Shown in pieces: positions 39,143 to 50,405 of a stretch of 64,000 bases of DNA. The first letter of the stretch is position 1, and every line of letters begins with the position of its first letter. Under the pieces are notes generated by a model. The model saw nothing but the letters and a program-made list of their open reading frames with translations. It made no database searches and had not been told where the DNA came from. This DNA comes from Phymatolithon calcareum. Taxonomy: Eukaryota; Rhodophyta; Florideophyceae; Hapalidiales. Where the stretch lies: the NCBI GenBank assembly GCA_977006965.1, contig OZ345375.1:372001-436000 (forward strand), in the 5' to 3' direction. The position numbers and the translations under genes are program-made.

Positions 39143-41873
39143 AACAGTTGCAGAGTTCAGCTAGTTCTCAAAACTCGATTAACTCGATAGAAAGACTTAA
39201 GGTCGACTCAGCATAGTTCTTGCACATACCTGCTCATCCCTGCAAAGGCACAAGTTCTGAGATTTACACAAATCCCCGAGCCCTGGAAGACGGTGCACGA
39301 TCTGCATTTTCGCACGTCCTTAGGTAGTTTCTGTGGTGCCGCCAAACCTCTTAAACGGTACAAACACCAGTAGAAGATGATCGTGTCCGCACCGTTCGAA
39401 CGGTACGTGAGATGTAAACGCAAAGTATTATGAGGCAAAGTCCGACAACGGCGCCTATGACGGAGAAAATGATAACAATATTTCTAGAACTGGTGCTGCT
39501 ATTCGAGAACGCGATACGTATTGTTCGGTGCAGAGCGGGAGAAACGGCGAATGGACGGAATCCTCTGTATGACGGTACGAGCGCTGTCATCAGGTTGCAG
39601 TCGCTTTGGCGCGGTCAAGCTTGCTCCTTCATCTCCGCAGGCCTAGTAGAGAAAAAGTATTTAGGGGCAGGCGAAGATCAAAGCGGTGAGCGATTTGAAT
39701 GAATGAATGAATGTATTAATGTAAACCATAGTCCTCACGATGCACCTCCAGTTGTAGAAAAGTTAAACGCCTGGAAGGCAATATGAGCAAGTTGTCACGT
39801 ATGTTATGACTCATCAAGCAAATCTTTTCTTCCTGTCGCAGAGGTTGCGAAATAGAAGCAACAGCATGCTGCACGTCATGAGCAGGATCTGGAATCGCAG
39901 AATACCTCCCAGACAGTTCATATTCTTCCACTTTCCCTCGCCGCTTATAAATAGAATATATAAAATTTTGCGTCTTTTGGATAATGAGGTGTTGATTAAA
40001 AGTGCACATATGTTTTTCGAAGGAAAGGACAGTTACTATATCGTTCTCAATATATCTGTCTGATTTTTTCAATTCATGGCACAGTAAATAAGTTGTCGAT
40101 ATAAATCTTGTAAAAAGTCGAAGTGATTAGACTACATCGTAACCGGTTTAATATTGCTATAGAATACGTGTGATTTTCAGTTATTATTTTCTTGCTGTAT
40201 TGCTGTGGAGCTTTAGTGGTGGTGAGATTCAACGGTATATGCTATCGATGACGTAGGTAAAACGCCGAATTCAGAAGGATACATCACAGGGCCCTGCTCG
40301 AGTCGAAGTGAGGTGCTTTGCGATGTCATGATCAACCTCTGAGCTCTGTACTCGGGGCCTCGTCATTGTGTGCGGGGACCTCCCACACGCAATGACGATA
40401 GACTACCTACTTCTCCTACCTCCCACTGGGAGGTAGGAAAGGTAGGTGGTTTGTAGGAAAAAACTGATTGAAATTGGACGCATCAAAGAGTTGGTCCTTG
40501 TGTACTGGGGATTTATGAAGGAACAAACGCTTTTGACATTTTCTAGCTGGATGATCGCGTGGATGGTTCAACGTGTGCATCATTGCGCTTCAACCGTGGT
40601 CGGCCTTTCAAAAGGTTCTCAGAAATCTGTTTAATCAACATCAATTTGATCGCAGGATAGCCTTGCAGGAGAGCAAGTATTTGCTGTACGAATAGTTGCT
40701 TAAGAATCAGAAATGGTCACGGGAGCGTGGAGCGATATTCACTATCTCTTCTTTAGAATTCTTCAGTTCAACTCAATATGCCTCGTATAATAGGTGGGTA
40801 ATTGGAACAGGGGAGCACACTTGGACAGATTGCACTAACCAATCATCGTTAATTTCATATCGCCGTGATCCAATTTGGGACAGGCACTGTTGCCTTTGCG
40901 AAGTTTACGAATCAAATTTACACATGCATATGCATATCAAGAATGAAATTTTTCTTAGGACGGATCCCAGCCAGTTCATTGCCGTGTAGATTTGCCGAGA
41001 ATCGTACAGTTCATTTGGAGCAGTAACAGCACGGTCGGCCAAGGCATAAATAGTGAAGGTAATACAGGAATTGTGCATACAGTACAAATCTTCTGAAGTG
41101 CCTTTTTCAGTAGATCCGGGCAATGCGACTTCTGCATGCCCGTCCAAACAATCGAGCCAGAGCCCACTGGATTGCACATATCTGCACGTAAATGGTAGAC
41201 GCATGTTGAGCTATCTCTGCAATCAAGCTTTCATTTCAAAGACCAGCCGTACGAAATGCAAAATGGACAATGTCCAGGCAAAAACATATATGCATTTGCT
41301 TATGATGCGACGGCCACGCCAAAAATGGCGCCCCTGTATCTGGAGATGGGCTTTCATGTGCACTTGTTGCACTCTGGTCAGCCTGTCTCCACACACGCAT
41401 GCACACGGCACGTAAAGAAAGAGCCTCCGCGAGAAAGCTACAACGAAATTCCCTAAAACCGCTCTCTTGGTCGACGATTTGAACCATGGCGGTCTACAAA
41501 GCATGCTGGCTCTGGCTTATGCATAGAGAGAATGTTGGACATAATGCATGTCCTGGTATCACAAGAAGTGAGATATGGGCACGCTTCGCTGTCACATTAG
41601 AAAGATGCTCTTCATATATGCAATCACAGCGTAGGTGAGAGTAGCCATATTCCTGGCTCGCCATGGATCACGATGATCACGCTTCTCAGTTCATTTTCAA
41701 CCAGTGATGCATTCTCTCTTCTGTCTCTGTCACTTAGGCCCGTAAAATAGAGTTGAACCGTTTTGTTCAGCAGTGACTATGTTATCAGAACCGTCGCTGA
41801 CAGCTATGGTCCTTTCGATAACTAATTTTCATACCGCGCAAAAAGTATCGCATTGTATTGTACTCTGCTTTTT
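39143..41873. other. Long stretch without a recognised gene
   Basis: Several open frames of 80-120 codons occur. One minus-strand frame at 39351-39590 contains a single hydrophobic segment (NIVIIFSVIGAVVGLCLII) that would span a membrane. Another, at 39716-40072 (minus), is charged and has no motif. Neither has upstream continuity or a paralogue here. A GAAT tetranucleotide run is at 39700-39712. I cannot support any gene. Confidence 0.35.
40361..40447. repeat. Two stacked hairpins
   Basis: The first is CGTCATTGTGTG (40361-40372) with CACACGCAATGACG (40384-40397), about 12 paired bases with one bulge. The second is ACCTAC and CCTACCTCCCA pairing with TGGGAGGTAGG and GTAGGT up to 40447. Only a few bases lie between them. 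Confidence 0.65.
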
Positions 41874-42047
41874 CCCCATGTGAGGTCAATGTGTCCTGTT
41901 TTCTGAAGGAAAAGCAACAACCTGCAGCGATATATCCCGCTGTGAACAAGATCGGCTAGAGAATATCGCAAGAGCTGCCCCGTTACTCCAAGGTGAGGCT
42001 TTGGGAGCTCTCAAAATGAAATCATCAAAGATCCCCATGTGAGGTCA
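41874..42047 (+). mobile_element. Short LINE D insertion with 15-bp target duplication
   Basis: CCCCATGTGAGGTCA is repeated exactly at 41874-41888 and 42033-42047. The 144-bp insert ends AAGGTGAGGCTTTGGG, then TCAAAATGAAATCATCAAAG, the family D tail. It defines where the LINE D 3' end lies. Confidence 0.9.
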
Positions 42048-42259
42048 GCAGCGCTTCGAAGGTCTAAGTCCATTAGGTTCTTTCCTTTGCGACATTTAGA
42101 GCTAATGGTACGTCTCGATGGGGTACCTCACGTAGCGCCTTCCCTGCCTCCTGTTCGTCCCGTACAATATTAAATATTCCAGTTCTCGAATTGACCTTCA
42201 CTTACACGCTATAAATAGTTCCTCCGCTCTCTCGGGCAGAAGGTGTCTTTTGCTAAGAT

Positions 42260-42640
42260 TTTTGGGCAGGTTTATTTTTAAAGCCTCACACTCTTACTGA
42301 TAGACGGAAAAGGCTTCCTCAGTTGCTGTGCATCTCAGTACATCTCATGCATATCGTAAGAAATCGTTAGCTTGTACGGGATTATGAAGACGTGAACTCC
42401 CAGATCTGGGCTTCAGTATAGACTTTCTTCGTTCGTTATGTACTCTCTGCGGGTCCTGTTGAATATAAAATGTTCATCTAGTGCTGTTTATGTTTCCAGT
42501 CTGTTTTCTCCTTCAAGTCCCTATCCTGAAAGCGTGCGTTCCAGAGTTGTCGAGCACTGTTTACGAATTTATTGCCGTTCTTGTTATGGCCAACTGTGGA
42601 AATCTACCGCAGTCTCTTACCTAAGACGGATTACGGTACC
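42260..42640 (-). pseudogene. LINE family B 3' end fragment
   Basis: The minus-strand tail GGCTTTAAAAATAAACC is preceded by a region matching LINE B 3' UTR (GAGGAAGCC at about 42318). A coding piece (42440-42560) corresponds to the ETLERTLAGYELEGEK region. Frames are broken. Confidence 0.55.
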
Positions 42641-42821
42641 CACTAACGGAGTCAACCCAGCGAGGGCATTAAGTTTTAAATCAAGGGATTCTCCAGTTTT
42701 TCGACATCGATCCACATTGTTGGAAAATCATACATATTGCTTGCGGTGCAAGATATGCGAAACCTCGAGTGAAGATTACTTTGTTCCACCTTATTGGCTA
42801 TGCAATGAAGAGGAATGTACA

Positions 42822-43420
42822 ATGATTTATTTAAAGCTCCCAGCACCTCACCTAGGTGTGACAGGGCTTGCTATTCCAACGGTTTCTAATGTACCGTAGT
42901 CAGGTCTCCCATGACCTCCTTGATTCGTAGTTCCTGTCAAAAAGTGCACTTGTGAGTCATTTGCTCTCATCTTCCGCATCAGGACCCATCTGCAATGATG
43001 ATAAAATGCGTTGGAGCGCAACCATCTCAATTTCGGCTGTGATAACAAAGTAATCATCCAGAATTGATTTACTCGACAATGGCTCTCGATTAACTATGAA
43101 CCGCAGGCATCTCAGAAGTGCCGTCCTGTCCATTAAGCAAAGGATCACTGGTAGTTTGTTCGATTGAATGGGGATCATCGTTGATCTCCCTTTTCCTTCT
43201 TGTGCCTATACTTCGATTATTTCTGCTCTTCGATTCTTCGATAATGCTCCCTATTCCGCTTTTTGTAAGGCCTTCTTAAATCACCATATTTCCTTTTGCC
43301 ACTCAACATCTTTCGTGGCTTCCACTATGTCTTCCTATCTACGGGAATATTATTCTGTCTGTTAGAGGCTCTTTTTGCAATGAAGAGCTTTACAATGGCT
43401 GATATAGCTCCTCACATGCA
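42822..43420 (-). pseudogene. LINE family D C-terminal copy
   Basis: The minus strand reads DIVEATKDVEWQKEIW, a stop, ALQKAE, then LMDRTALLRCLRFIVNREPL, SSKSILDDYFVITAEIEMV and ALQRILSSLQ, ending with the tail GGGAGCTTTAAATAAATC at 42822. Block order is the same as in 4740-5279. Confidence 0.65.
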
Positions 43421-43799
43421 GATATTGGCCTGCCACCTCTAAGGTGACATTCCAACTATGATTTTCTCACCTGTTGAATCCCCTGCATCAGTGAGATGAA
43501 TTCGAGACCTTCTGTGGGGACGAAATGAATTGAAAGATATGTAGCGTCATCTTTTGGTGCATGATTACCTTCTCATGGTAGCTTCCTGTAGCTATTTTCT
43601 TGTAACGTTTGATGGTGCATAAGGCAATGTAGCAGGGACATTGACCACCAATTGTCGGCTATCTATTATCCGCTAGCAACGATCGATCATCAATGAATTA
43701 AATCAACAGCTTCCTCCCAGCCTTCTCAACACCTGAACCATGCTTACCCGGCCAGACCATAGCGGCCACTGGAATTTCTAACTCTACATAAGATTGTAT
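43421..43799. other. No recognised gene
   Basis: AT-rich sequence between two LINE remnants on opposite strands. Nothing supported. Confidence 0.5.
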
Positions 43800-44420
43800 A
43801 ATTATCTTTTGCAGTCGTGATGGGAGAATGCGCTGCATCTGACAAATTGGACGCCCAAAGTAGAGCATGTGATCGGGTCGATCTTGTTCGGTCAAATAAC
43901 TGGCAAAGGGAGCACGAAAAGGAGAAGGGTAATATGCAGAATTGCAAAGTCGAGGGACAGAAGAGAAATCCTAGGACGAGTATATGTGGGAAGACCTATG
44001 AGGCATTTAGGAAAACCTTTGCCGGAGAAAGACTCCAAGGAAATGCAGATTACAAGATTGGATGTGACCCACTCCAAAGTAAACCAGCTCCTCTCCACTG
44101 GGGGGAACGAAACATCCGACAGCTCAAATATCAAGGTGTATCAGAAACGAAATATCAAGGAAGCCGCCAAGAAAAGTTGAAAAAGACAAAAACGTCCCGC
44201 ACACCAAGACAACACTGCCGCCGCACTTGTGCTTCAACTCTAGGAAATACAAGACACTGGCCATAACATGGTCATTTGGAACATTACCGCCCATCATCAC
44301 CTTGGAGCTCATAGAACTTGCGGGACAAACTGGAAAGATTCTATCTAAGATATCAAGACAGGTCTAGCACAAGACGAACTATCATTCTAAGATAGTGCCT
44401 GCACAAGGAGAACACTTGGC
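43800..44420 (+). pseudogene. LINE post-RT fragment
   Basis: One frame reads VIGSILFGQITGKGSTKRR then VICRIAKSRDRREILG, matching FFNQVFGPLARGRTDRLRL and LLCRIQAAPHRREIL of LINE B. Further on KYKTLAITWSFGTLPPII is the GRFP-type domain, and GQTGKILSKISRQ the terminal helix. Several frameshifts. Confidence 0.55.
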
Positions 44421-44719
44421 AACTTCCATTCCATTTTTCAGGCTGCCAAGGCTTGCGTCCGAAACATCAAGTCATCCGATCCACTTCCCGTCGACTATGC
44501 GTATCACAGTACAGGGGAATATTTTCCCCCTCAGGGCCCAATGATGAGCCAGAGGTAGGTTTTGGTACTCCACCAGTTCATGTCGCACCCGACATTGCGA
44601 ACTTTCAACGAATAAAGACCCTGTTCGTGGCGCTATGACCATCGCAAATGCGCCCCAATCGTCCGTAAACGCGTCAGTAATTTTTTTTAAAAAAAATAAA
44701 AAGTCACACTTCTTATATG

Positions 44720-44822
44720 CAGGCACGTGTGCATTGGAGCCTCACCACTGGTGTCCATTGGGTCAGTGCCACGTGTTAATTACTTGGGCCAGGCACGTGC
44801 GTCATTATGAACGCACGTGCCT
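44720..44822 (+). promoter_or_regulatory. Putative promoter with four CACGTG boxes and a palindrome
   Basis: CACGTG occurs at 44724, 44770, 44794 and 44814. The last two lie in a perfect inverted repeat with 12-bp arms (AGGCACGTGCGT at 44791-44802 and ACGCACGTGCCT at 44811-44822) around CATTATGA. CACGTG is the G-box/E-box bound by bZIP and bHLH factors in eukaryotes. The cluster ends 31 bases before the preferred start codon of the kinase-lactamase gene. Confidence 0.6.
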
Positions 44823-44853
44823 TTGCAGCCCACTGTGTTCTGACCTCGCGAAC

Positions 44854-47800
44854 ATGGTGGCGCGACTGTCGTTGCTGGCGCGTCGTGCCGACGTCTTCGC
44901 CACAGCGCTTGTAGTATGGTCAGCGATCAAAGCGACACAGCGCTGCTTGCGTCTGCGCGCCCGAATCTTAGGACACGACCCGGCAGTACATAGTGATGCC
45001 GTCGTCGAGGGTCTTTGGTCGCGCACGCATTCCTGGGCCGCGACGCGCATTAAGCGCCTCGCTAGGCGTCGGGCTGCACTCTGGCTCAAATTCGCCCAGT
45101 ACATAGCATCGCGCGCGGATATTCTTCCGTCGGAATACACAACTTCTTTGCTAGAGTGTCTGGACGCTGTGCCGCCTGAGCCGCCGGGGGTTGTCGCCGC
45201 GACTGTACGCGAAGAGCTCGGTGGGAGGGATCCAGACGAGGTTTTTGACGACTTTGATCCGGCGAAACCTATAGCGAGTGCGAGCATTGCGCAGGTGTTT
45301 CGCGCATCGTTGCGAGAGACTGGAGAGGTTGTTGCGCTCAAGGTGCAACGGCGTGGCGTACGTCAATTGCTGCATCAGGATCTTGTTGACCTAAAACGCA
45401 TCATGGAGATGGTTGCAGGTGCCGAGCCAGAGTTTGACTTTCGACCGATGATGGACGCTTGGATTGACAACGTGCCAAAGGAATGTGACTTCGTCGTCGA
45501 AGCAGCTAACAGCGACGCGGTTCGTGCAGTGTTGGAGGGTGCACGCGGCACTGAATTTGAGTCTGCAGCAGCCGTGCCACGCACCTACCCGCAGCACACT
45601 ACTGAGCGTCTGCTCGTCATGGAGTGGATAGAGGGATGTAGTATCCTGGACGTTGCCGCGCTGGAGGCAGCGGGTGCGGACTATGACCATATCATCTCGG
45701 AAATCACCAAAGCGTTTGCGTTGCAGGTGTATTTTCGCGGCCTTGCGACCGCAGACTCCCATCCGGGCAACATCATTTGCGACAGGCTCGTCCCCGGCGG
45801 GGCGGCCATACGTCCAGTGCTCATCGACTTTGGCATAACGTTCCAGATGAATGAACGCGAGCGCCTCGGCTTCGCGCGTATGATCCTTGCCGCAGTGGAA
45901 AACAGTTCATTCAGGTTGTTGCAGAGCTTCCAAGACATGAGCATTGTGCTCAACCGCGCTGATCCCAGTGCTAGCATGGCCTTTGTCCGACACTTGTTCC
46001 GCTCCACAGCGTCGCGGGAGGAAACCGTGCGCCAAAGTAAGGAGTTTTTAGAAGAATTCAAGAAGCATCAAGAGTCGCGCGTCGAGTCTGGAATCGCTGT
46101 TGAGGGTGGCAACAAGGGCCGTCAGGAGAATACCAACGCGGAAAAGAAGAAGAAGCTCAATCCAATAGATGCTGTGCCGGGATACCTCGTATTTGCATTT
46201 CGCGCTATTGCGCTGCTGCGCGGCCTTGGGTCGCGACTTGGCGTGGATCATGCATACTTACCGATTTTGGCGCGGTACGCTGAACACACTTTGTTAGAAG
46301 CATGTCCTCCGAACGAGCGCATTCAGTCTATTTTGTATCCGGAGCCAAGCAGCGCTCCAGTTACGCTGTCGCGCGAACAACCAAAGCGGCTTCGAATTGT
46401 CATGGCGCGCGTGCTTGAGTTGCTCAGGAAGCGCGGACTTATTGTCGGTTGTCAAGTCAGCGCGACTCTCAACGGCGAAGTCGTCCTTGATGTCGCTGCA
46501 GGACAAATGGGCGTTTACAATCCAAGACCTGTCACTCCGTCATCACTATTCAATGTGTTCAGCGTCAGCAAGGGTGTCATGTCAATTATTTACGGCATTG
46601 TCGCCGATGAGCACGGCTTGATGTCCTCCGACCTCGTTGGCAAGCATTGGCCAGAATTTGCTAGTCGCGGTAAAGAGGTAACGCAACTGAAGCACATTCT
46701 GGGACACACAGCGGGTCTGGCGCATGCGGCGCCCAGTGACATGAGCATGATACGCCTGCGTGATGACTGGCGTGGAGTCGTGAAGTGGCTTGCCGAAGAA
46801 GCAAGTCCAGCGCATCGACCTGGCGAACGCTCAGAGTATCACTACCTCAACTATGGCTGGCTGCTGGGAGGTCTACTCGAAAAAGTAACTGGAAAGTCCC
46901 CTGTTCGCCTTTTGGAGGAGCTTACAGATGCTCTGGGTATTCGCGACGAGTGTTTTTTGGGACTGCCTGATGTACTGTGCCGCGACGAACCACGGAGCCG
47001 AGTAGCGATGCTGCACTCGCAGATTCTGGTTGAAATTGCCGAGATGATGAAGCGTAAGAAGCAATCAGAGTCTAATCGTGCTGTCGATGACGATTCTGGC
47101 GGATTTCAATCCGCAGCGACCGCCGATGGCGCTGCTTCCATGGATGCTGGCATGGAGGCGCTTTTCGGAGAAAGCAGCAGGGATGATAGGAACGGAATGG
47201 ATGCTTCGCAGTTCATCTACGAGCAGCTTTTCGGCACGGCATTGAAGAACGGAGGAGGCGGAGACCATGATAAAAACGACAACTCGAAATCGCTCGATAT
47301 GGAGTCGGTCTTTGCGCGTACGCCATACCTCCTCGACCCCGAGTATTTCTCGCACGAAGTGATGCGAGCGGCCGTGATTCCTAGTGCCAACATGCATATG
47401 TCGGCTCGCGCATTAGCGCGGATGTACGGCATCTTGGCGAACGAAGGACGAGTCGACGGAAGTCCGCAGATCATGGACCCTGCACGACCGCAAAAGTTGA
47501 TGCAAGTCACGTCCGAGGCGGAAATCACAAGCGAGGACCTAAAGGCTGCTGAAGTGACACAGGAAGGTCCCTTGGCCGTTGGGGAGACCTTTGCTGCCGG
47601 GTTTCGTCTCTACGATGTTGTGGACACTAGCGGTAAGTTGATTAAGAACGGAGGGGTTGGACACGCAGGGCTCGGGGGCTGTAATGCCTTTGCCGTCCCC
47701 GAGAGCAAATTCAGCTTCGCATTCACTTGCAATCAGCTGAACATATTCAGCGTAGCAGAGACTGTTATCACCGGTATCACGTGCCGCATGCTTAATGTTC

Positions 47801-47949
47801 CCATGCCGGTCAAACACTACGAAGCGTTCAGTCGAATTAGGACGGATTTTGGTAGTGGAGGCTCGCTCGATGGTATGCTTGAGGCTGTGGAGCAGACTGT
47901 CGATGTCCTCGTCAATAAGATGGACTTGGGACAGGCTCTGACAGGTTAG
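44854..47949 (+). CDS. ABC1/UbiB atypical kinase fused to a beta-lactamase-like domain
   Basis: A 1031-residue single-exon protein. The frame is open back to ATG 44635, but those 73 codons overlay the CACGTG cluster, so ATG 44854 is preferred. The Arg-rich, hydrophobic N-terminus suggests organelle targeting. The ABC1 kinase region (about 60-460) shows KFAQ at 79-82 (usual KxGQ), SASIAQVFRA, the nucleotide lysine in ALKVQ (K163), DSHPGN (301-306) and DFG (325-327). A class C beta-lactamase/LACTB-like domain (about 530-1000) has SVSK (S570, K573), YLN (664-666) and HAG (937-939). A charged low-complexity insert lies near 730-800. ABC1 kinases regulate quinone/isoprenoid lipid metabolism in plastids and mitochondria; the fused serine-hydrolase fold's substrate is unknown. 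Confidence 0.9.
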   Translation: MVARLSLLARRADVFATALVVWSAIKATQRCLRLRARILGHDPAVHSDAVVEGLWSRTHSWAATRIKRLARRRAALWLKFAQYIASRADILPSEYTTSLLECLDAVPPEPPGVVAATVREELGGRDPDEVFDDFDPAKPIASASIAQVFRASLRETGEVVALKVQRRGVRQLLHQDLVDLKRIMEMVAGAEPEFDFRPMMDAWIDNVPKECDFVVEAANSDAVRAVLEGARGTEFESAAAVPRTYPQHTTERLLVMEWIEGCSILDVAALEAAGADYDHIISEITKAFALQVYFRGLATADSHPGNIICDRLVPGGAAIRPVLIDFGITFQMNERERLGFARMILAAVENSSFRLLQSFQDMSIVLNRADPSASMAFVRHLFRSTASREETVRQSKEFLEEFKKHQESRVESGIAVEGGNKGRQENTNAEKKKKLNPIDAVPGYLVFAFRAIALLRGLGSRLGVDHAYLPILARYAEHTLLEACPPNERIQSILYPEPSSAPVTLSREQPKRLRIVMARVLELLRKRGLIVGCQVSATLNGEVVLDVAAGQMGVYNPRPVTPSSLFNVFSVSKGVMSIIYGIVADEHGLMSSDLVGKHWPEFASRGKEVTQLKHILGHTAGLAHAAPSDMSMIRLRDDWRGVVKWLAEEASPAHRPGERSEYHYLNYGWLLGGLLEKVTGKSPVRLLEELTDALGIRDECFLGLPDVLCRDEPRSRVAMLHSQILVEIAEMMKRKKQSESNRAVDDDSGGFQSAATADGAASMDAGMEALFGESSRDDRNGMDASQFIYEQLFGTALKNGGGGDHDKNDNSKSLDMESVFARTPYLLDPEYFSHEVMRAAVIPSANMHMSARALARMYGILANEGRVDGSPQIMDPARPQKLMQVTSEAEITSEDLKAAEVTQEGPLAVGETFAAGFRLYDVVDTSGKLIKNGGVGHAGLGGCNAFAVPESKFSFAFTCNQLNIFSVAETVITGITCRMLNVPMPVKHYEAFSRIRTDFGSGGSLDGMLEAVEQTVDVLVNKMDLGQALTG

Positions 47950-47989
47950 CCAGGAAATATCCGTACGTATAGATGTAAACTATTTGACC

Positions 47990-48655
47990 GCCTGCAACTG
48001 AAGCGGCAGGTACTGAGGTCATGGGATCGTGCTGCTATAGCCCCCTCCAAGATTACAGCTGCAACAGCAGCTGAACTTCAAGAGCGAGGTTACGGAAGCT
48101 TTGGTGCCTTATGGAACTACTGATGTCCAAGGAGATCTCCACCGAAGCCATTTGGATACCGAGTCACTGCGGAATACACAGAAACGATGCTGCTGACGAG
48201 CTAGCTCACCGGGCTGTTTGTGAACGAGGCCTTGTGGTCCACCAGAGAGTCCCGTTGACACTCGAGGCAGCGAGATCCATCATCAGGCCATCTCTCAAAC
48301 CCAAGCCTCTCACAATTCCGACACTTCCCGACGACTTTCCACTATCGCACAGACGAGCTGAAGTGATCTTACATCAGCTAATTGGGACTGTTCCCCTCTG
48401 GTGGTCGCTTTTCACACTGAATGCAACTTGGATGAAGTGTCGTACGACCCAGTATGCAAGATGTGTAGTACCAACTGTAAGGAAACAGTCGAACCTCTAT
48501 TGCTGCGCTGTGGTGGACGTTCTGCCTCCAGACGCAAGTTTAGTGGACGAGTAGGTACCAAGACCGTAGAGGAATTATGCCGTGAGAGACCCATAGATGT
48601 ACTCAAATTTCTGAACAATGAGAAACTGTTTTCGAACAGCCTCAGTCCCTCACCA
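47990..48655 (+). pseudogene. LINE RNase H and C-terminus, frameshifted
   Basis: Reads AIWIPSHCGIHRNDAADELA then LTLEAARSIIRPSLKPK; near 48395 it shifts frame and continues with YDPVCKMCSTNCKETVEPLL and RPIDVLKFLNNEKLF. It is the same LINE family as 22355-23119. It abuts copia 3 at about 48656. Confidence 0.75.
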
Positions 48656-49745
48656 TCAACTAATGAAGCCATTGTATGGTCTGGCAGATTCGGGAGACCG
48701 ATGGCACCACACGCTAAAAGAGCATCACATCCATGATTTGAAAATGACACCCACAGTTGGAGACCTCAGTTTGTACGCCCGCCACATTGGTTCTCGAATC
48801 TCTGGTCTCTCTGGTGTTTATGTGGATGACACTCTCCAAACCGGAGACGAGAGCTTTAAAGCTTGGGCGATGCAAACAGCGAATAAGTTTGACGCGACAC
48901 CTCGACAATAGTGCCGTGGAAACTTTGCGGGTATGGACTTCAACCAGAACGAGACGCGAACGGAAATTACAGTCTCAATGGACCGGTACATCGACACAAA
49001 GCTGGAACTTGTCCCTGTCCCCTGCACTTTCAAACAGTTCCGGTCAAGTCGTCATCAACTGGCATGGACTACGAACTGCAGGCCAGATATTGCCTGTGCT
49101 GTTGCTTTTGCTGCACAAGTGATAGAGAGACTTTTTTTCCCGTGGATGATGCTATGCAGTTGAACCGTATTGTGAGACACCTCAAGAAATACAAACTGTC
49201 CATAAAATTCCCGCACTTGGACCGAAACAGTATTCACATACGCGCATATTCTGATGCAAGTCATGCTAATAACCGCGATCTTTCTTCACAACTGGGCATT
49301 TTGGTCACATTATGCGACAAGTTCAACAATTGCTCTCTCATCGGTTTCAAATCGTACAAATGCACAAGGATTACTCGATCAGCTATGGAATCGGAATGCC
49401 ATGCACTAGCGGACGCTTTCGACTACGCTTTTCTTTTAAAGCACGACTTGGAAGCTCTGTTGGGACAAAACGTTCCAATTCAAATGTTAACTGACAGCAA
49501 ATCGCTTTTCGACGTGATCGTGAAAGCAAGCAAAACATCAGAGCGACGCCTAATGATTGACGTTTCTGCATGTCGTCAAGCGTACGAGCGTCATGAAATT
49601 GCGGACATCGGCTACGTTCGGTGAGAGTACAATCTCGCTGACTGCACGACGAAAATCATGAAACCGAGACAGCTATTGGAAGAAATGGAAACCGCGCACC
49701 TGGACCATCCAATTGAACAGTGGATCATTAGGACATCTTCTTGAT
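48656..49745 (+). pseudogene. Copia 3: RT 3' half and RNase H, 5'-truncated
   Basis: Starts at LMKPLYGLADSGDRWH and has the RT active site GVYVDDTLQTGD, a stop after DATPRQ, then GMDFNQNETR, and RNase H with IRAYSDASHANNRDLSSQ, ITRSAMESECHALADA and LTDSKSLFDV, a TGA, then YNLADCTTKIMKPRQLLEEM. The sequence is quite different from copia 1 and 2. At least one frameshift and two stops. Confidence 0.8.
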
Positions 49746-49880
49746 TTACTCGAGCAATGACTCTCGTCCAAAAAAGTGGGCAATGTCGCAGAAAAGGTGA
49801 AAAGATCTTAATCTGCATTCAGACGAGAAGCCATTGCCTGACAAGGATAGCAAGACATTGCACTCTATACTGTATCATAT

Positions 49881-50168
49881 TGTAGGACCTGTGATGTCCC
49901 CAATTGGGCAATTAGTAATAGTTATGGACCGATAGATCAGTATAAAACGCCTTGTTCCCGACAAGCCCGGGAATAAACGGCAAGTTGGTATCAAGAATTC
50001 TTTTCCTGCGTTCATCGCAACTTCCGTCGTCAACACATCCTCGCACGGGCTATTCGTGGTTGATAGTCAGTAACGTCTCGCACGGGCTCAACACCCAAGA
50101 CGTTTGCTGATCTGTTAAAGTTTCCGCAATACCTCGCACGGGTTAAACGACCCAAGGTTTGCGAAACA
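49881..50168 (+). repeat. Probable copia 3 3' LTR
   Basis: Begins TGTAGGACCTGTGATG about 135 bases after the Pol end, with AGTATAAAACGCC (TATA-like, 49938) and GGGAATAAACGG (polyadenylation-like, 49967). Three copies of CTCGCACGGG lie at about 50035, 50072 and 50133 within loosely related units. The right boundary AAACA at 50168 is a guess; no second LTR is available. Confidence 0.45.
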
Positions 50169-50179
50169 CCTCGTCCCTA

Positions 50180-50405
50180 ATCGGCGAATTAATTTTTCGC
50201 GACAATGTCCATTAACCTTCGTAACCCTTTCGCATTCTTGGCCTGTAGAAGCACATCGTCCGCAAATAACTGAACTGGCTGCTCGGAGACCGTTCCTGTA
50301 CCTTTCCAGCGGCTTCGGCAAATGTATCCATGAGTATTTATAAAGGCACGGGCTTAATGGGGACCCTTGTGGAACACCTCTGTCGATAATGCACCAGTTT
50401 AGCAA
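50180..50405 (-). pseudogene. LINE RT fragment
   Basis: The minus strand reads CIIDRGVPQGSPLSPCLYK, the RT block preceding the FADD site, then frameshifts towards a degraded FADD region. Short remnant of an A/B-type LINE. Confidence 0.65.

Noticed and set aside
44635-44853. An upstream in-frame ATG that would lengthen the ABC1 kinase by 73 residues.
   Set aside because: The extension covers a homopolymer patch and the CACGTG cluster, has no targeting-peptide-like character and lies outside the conserved domain. Kept only as an alternative start.
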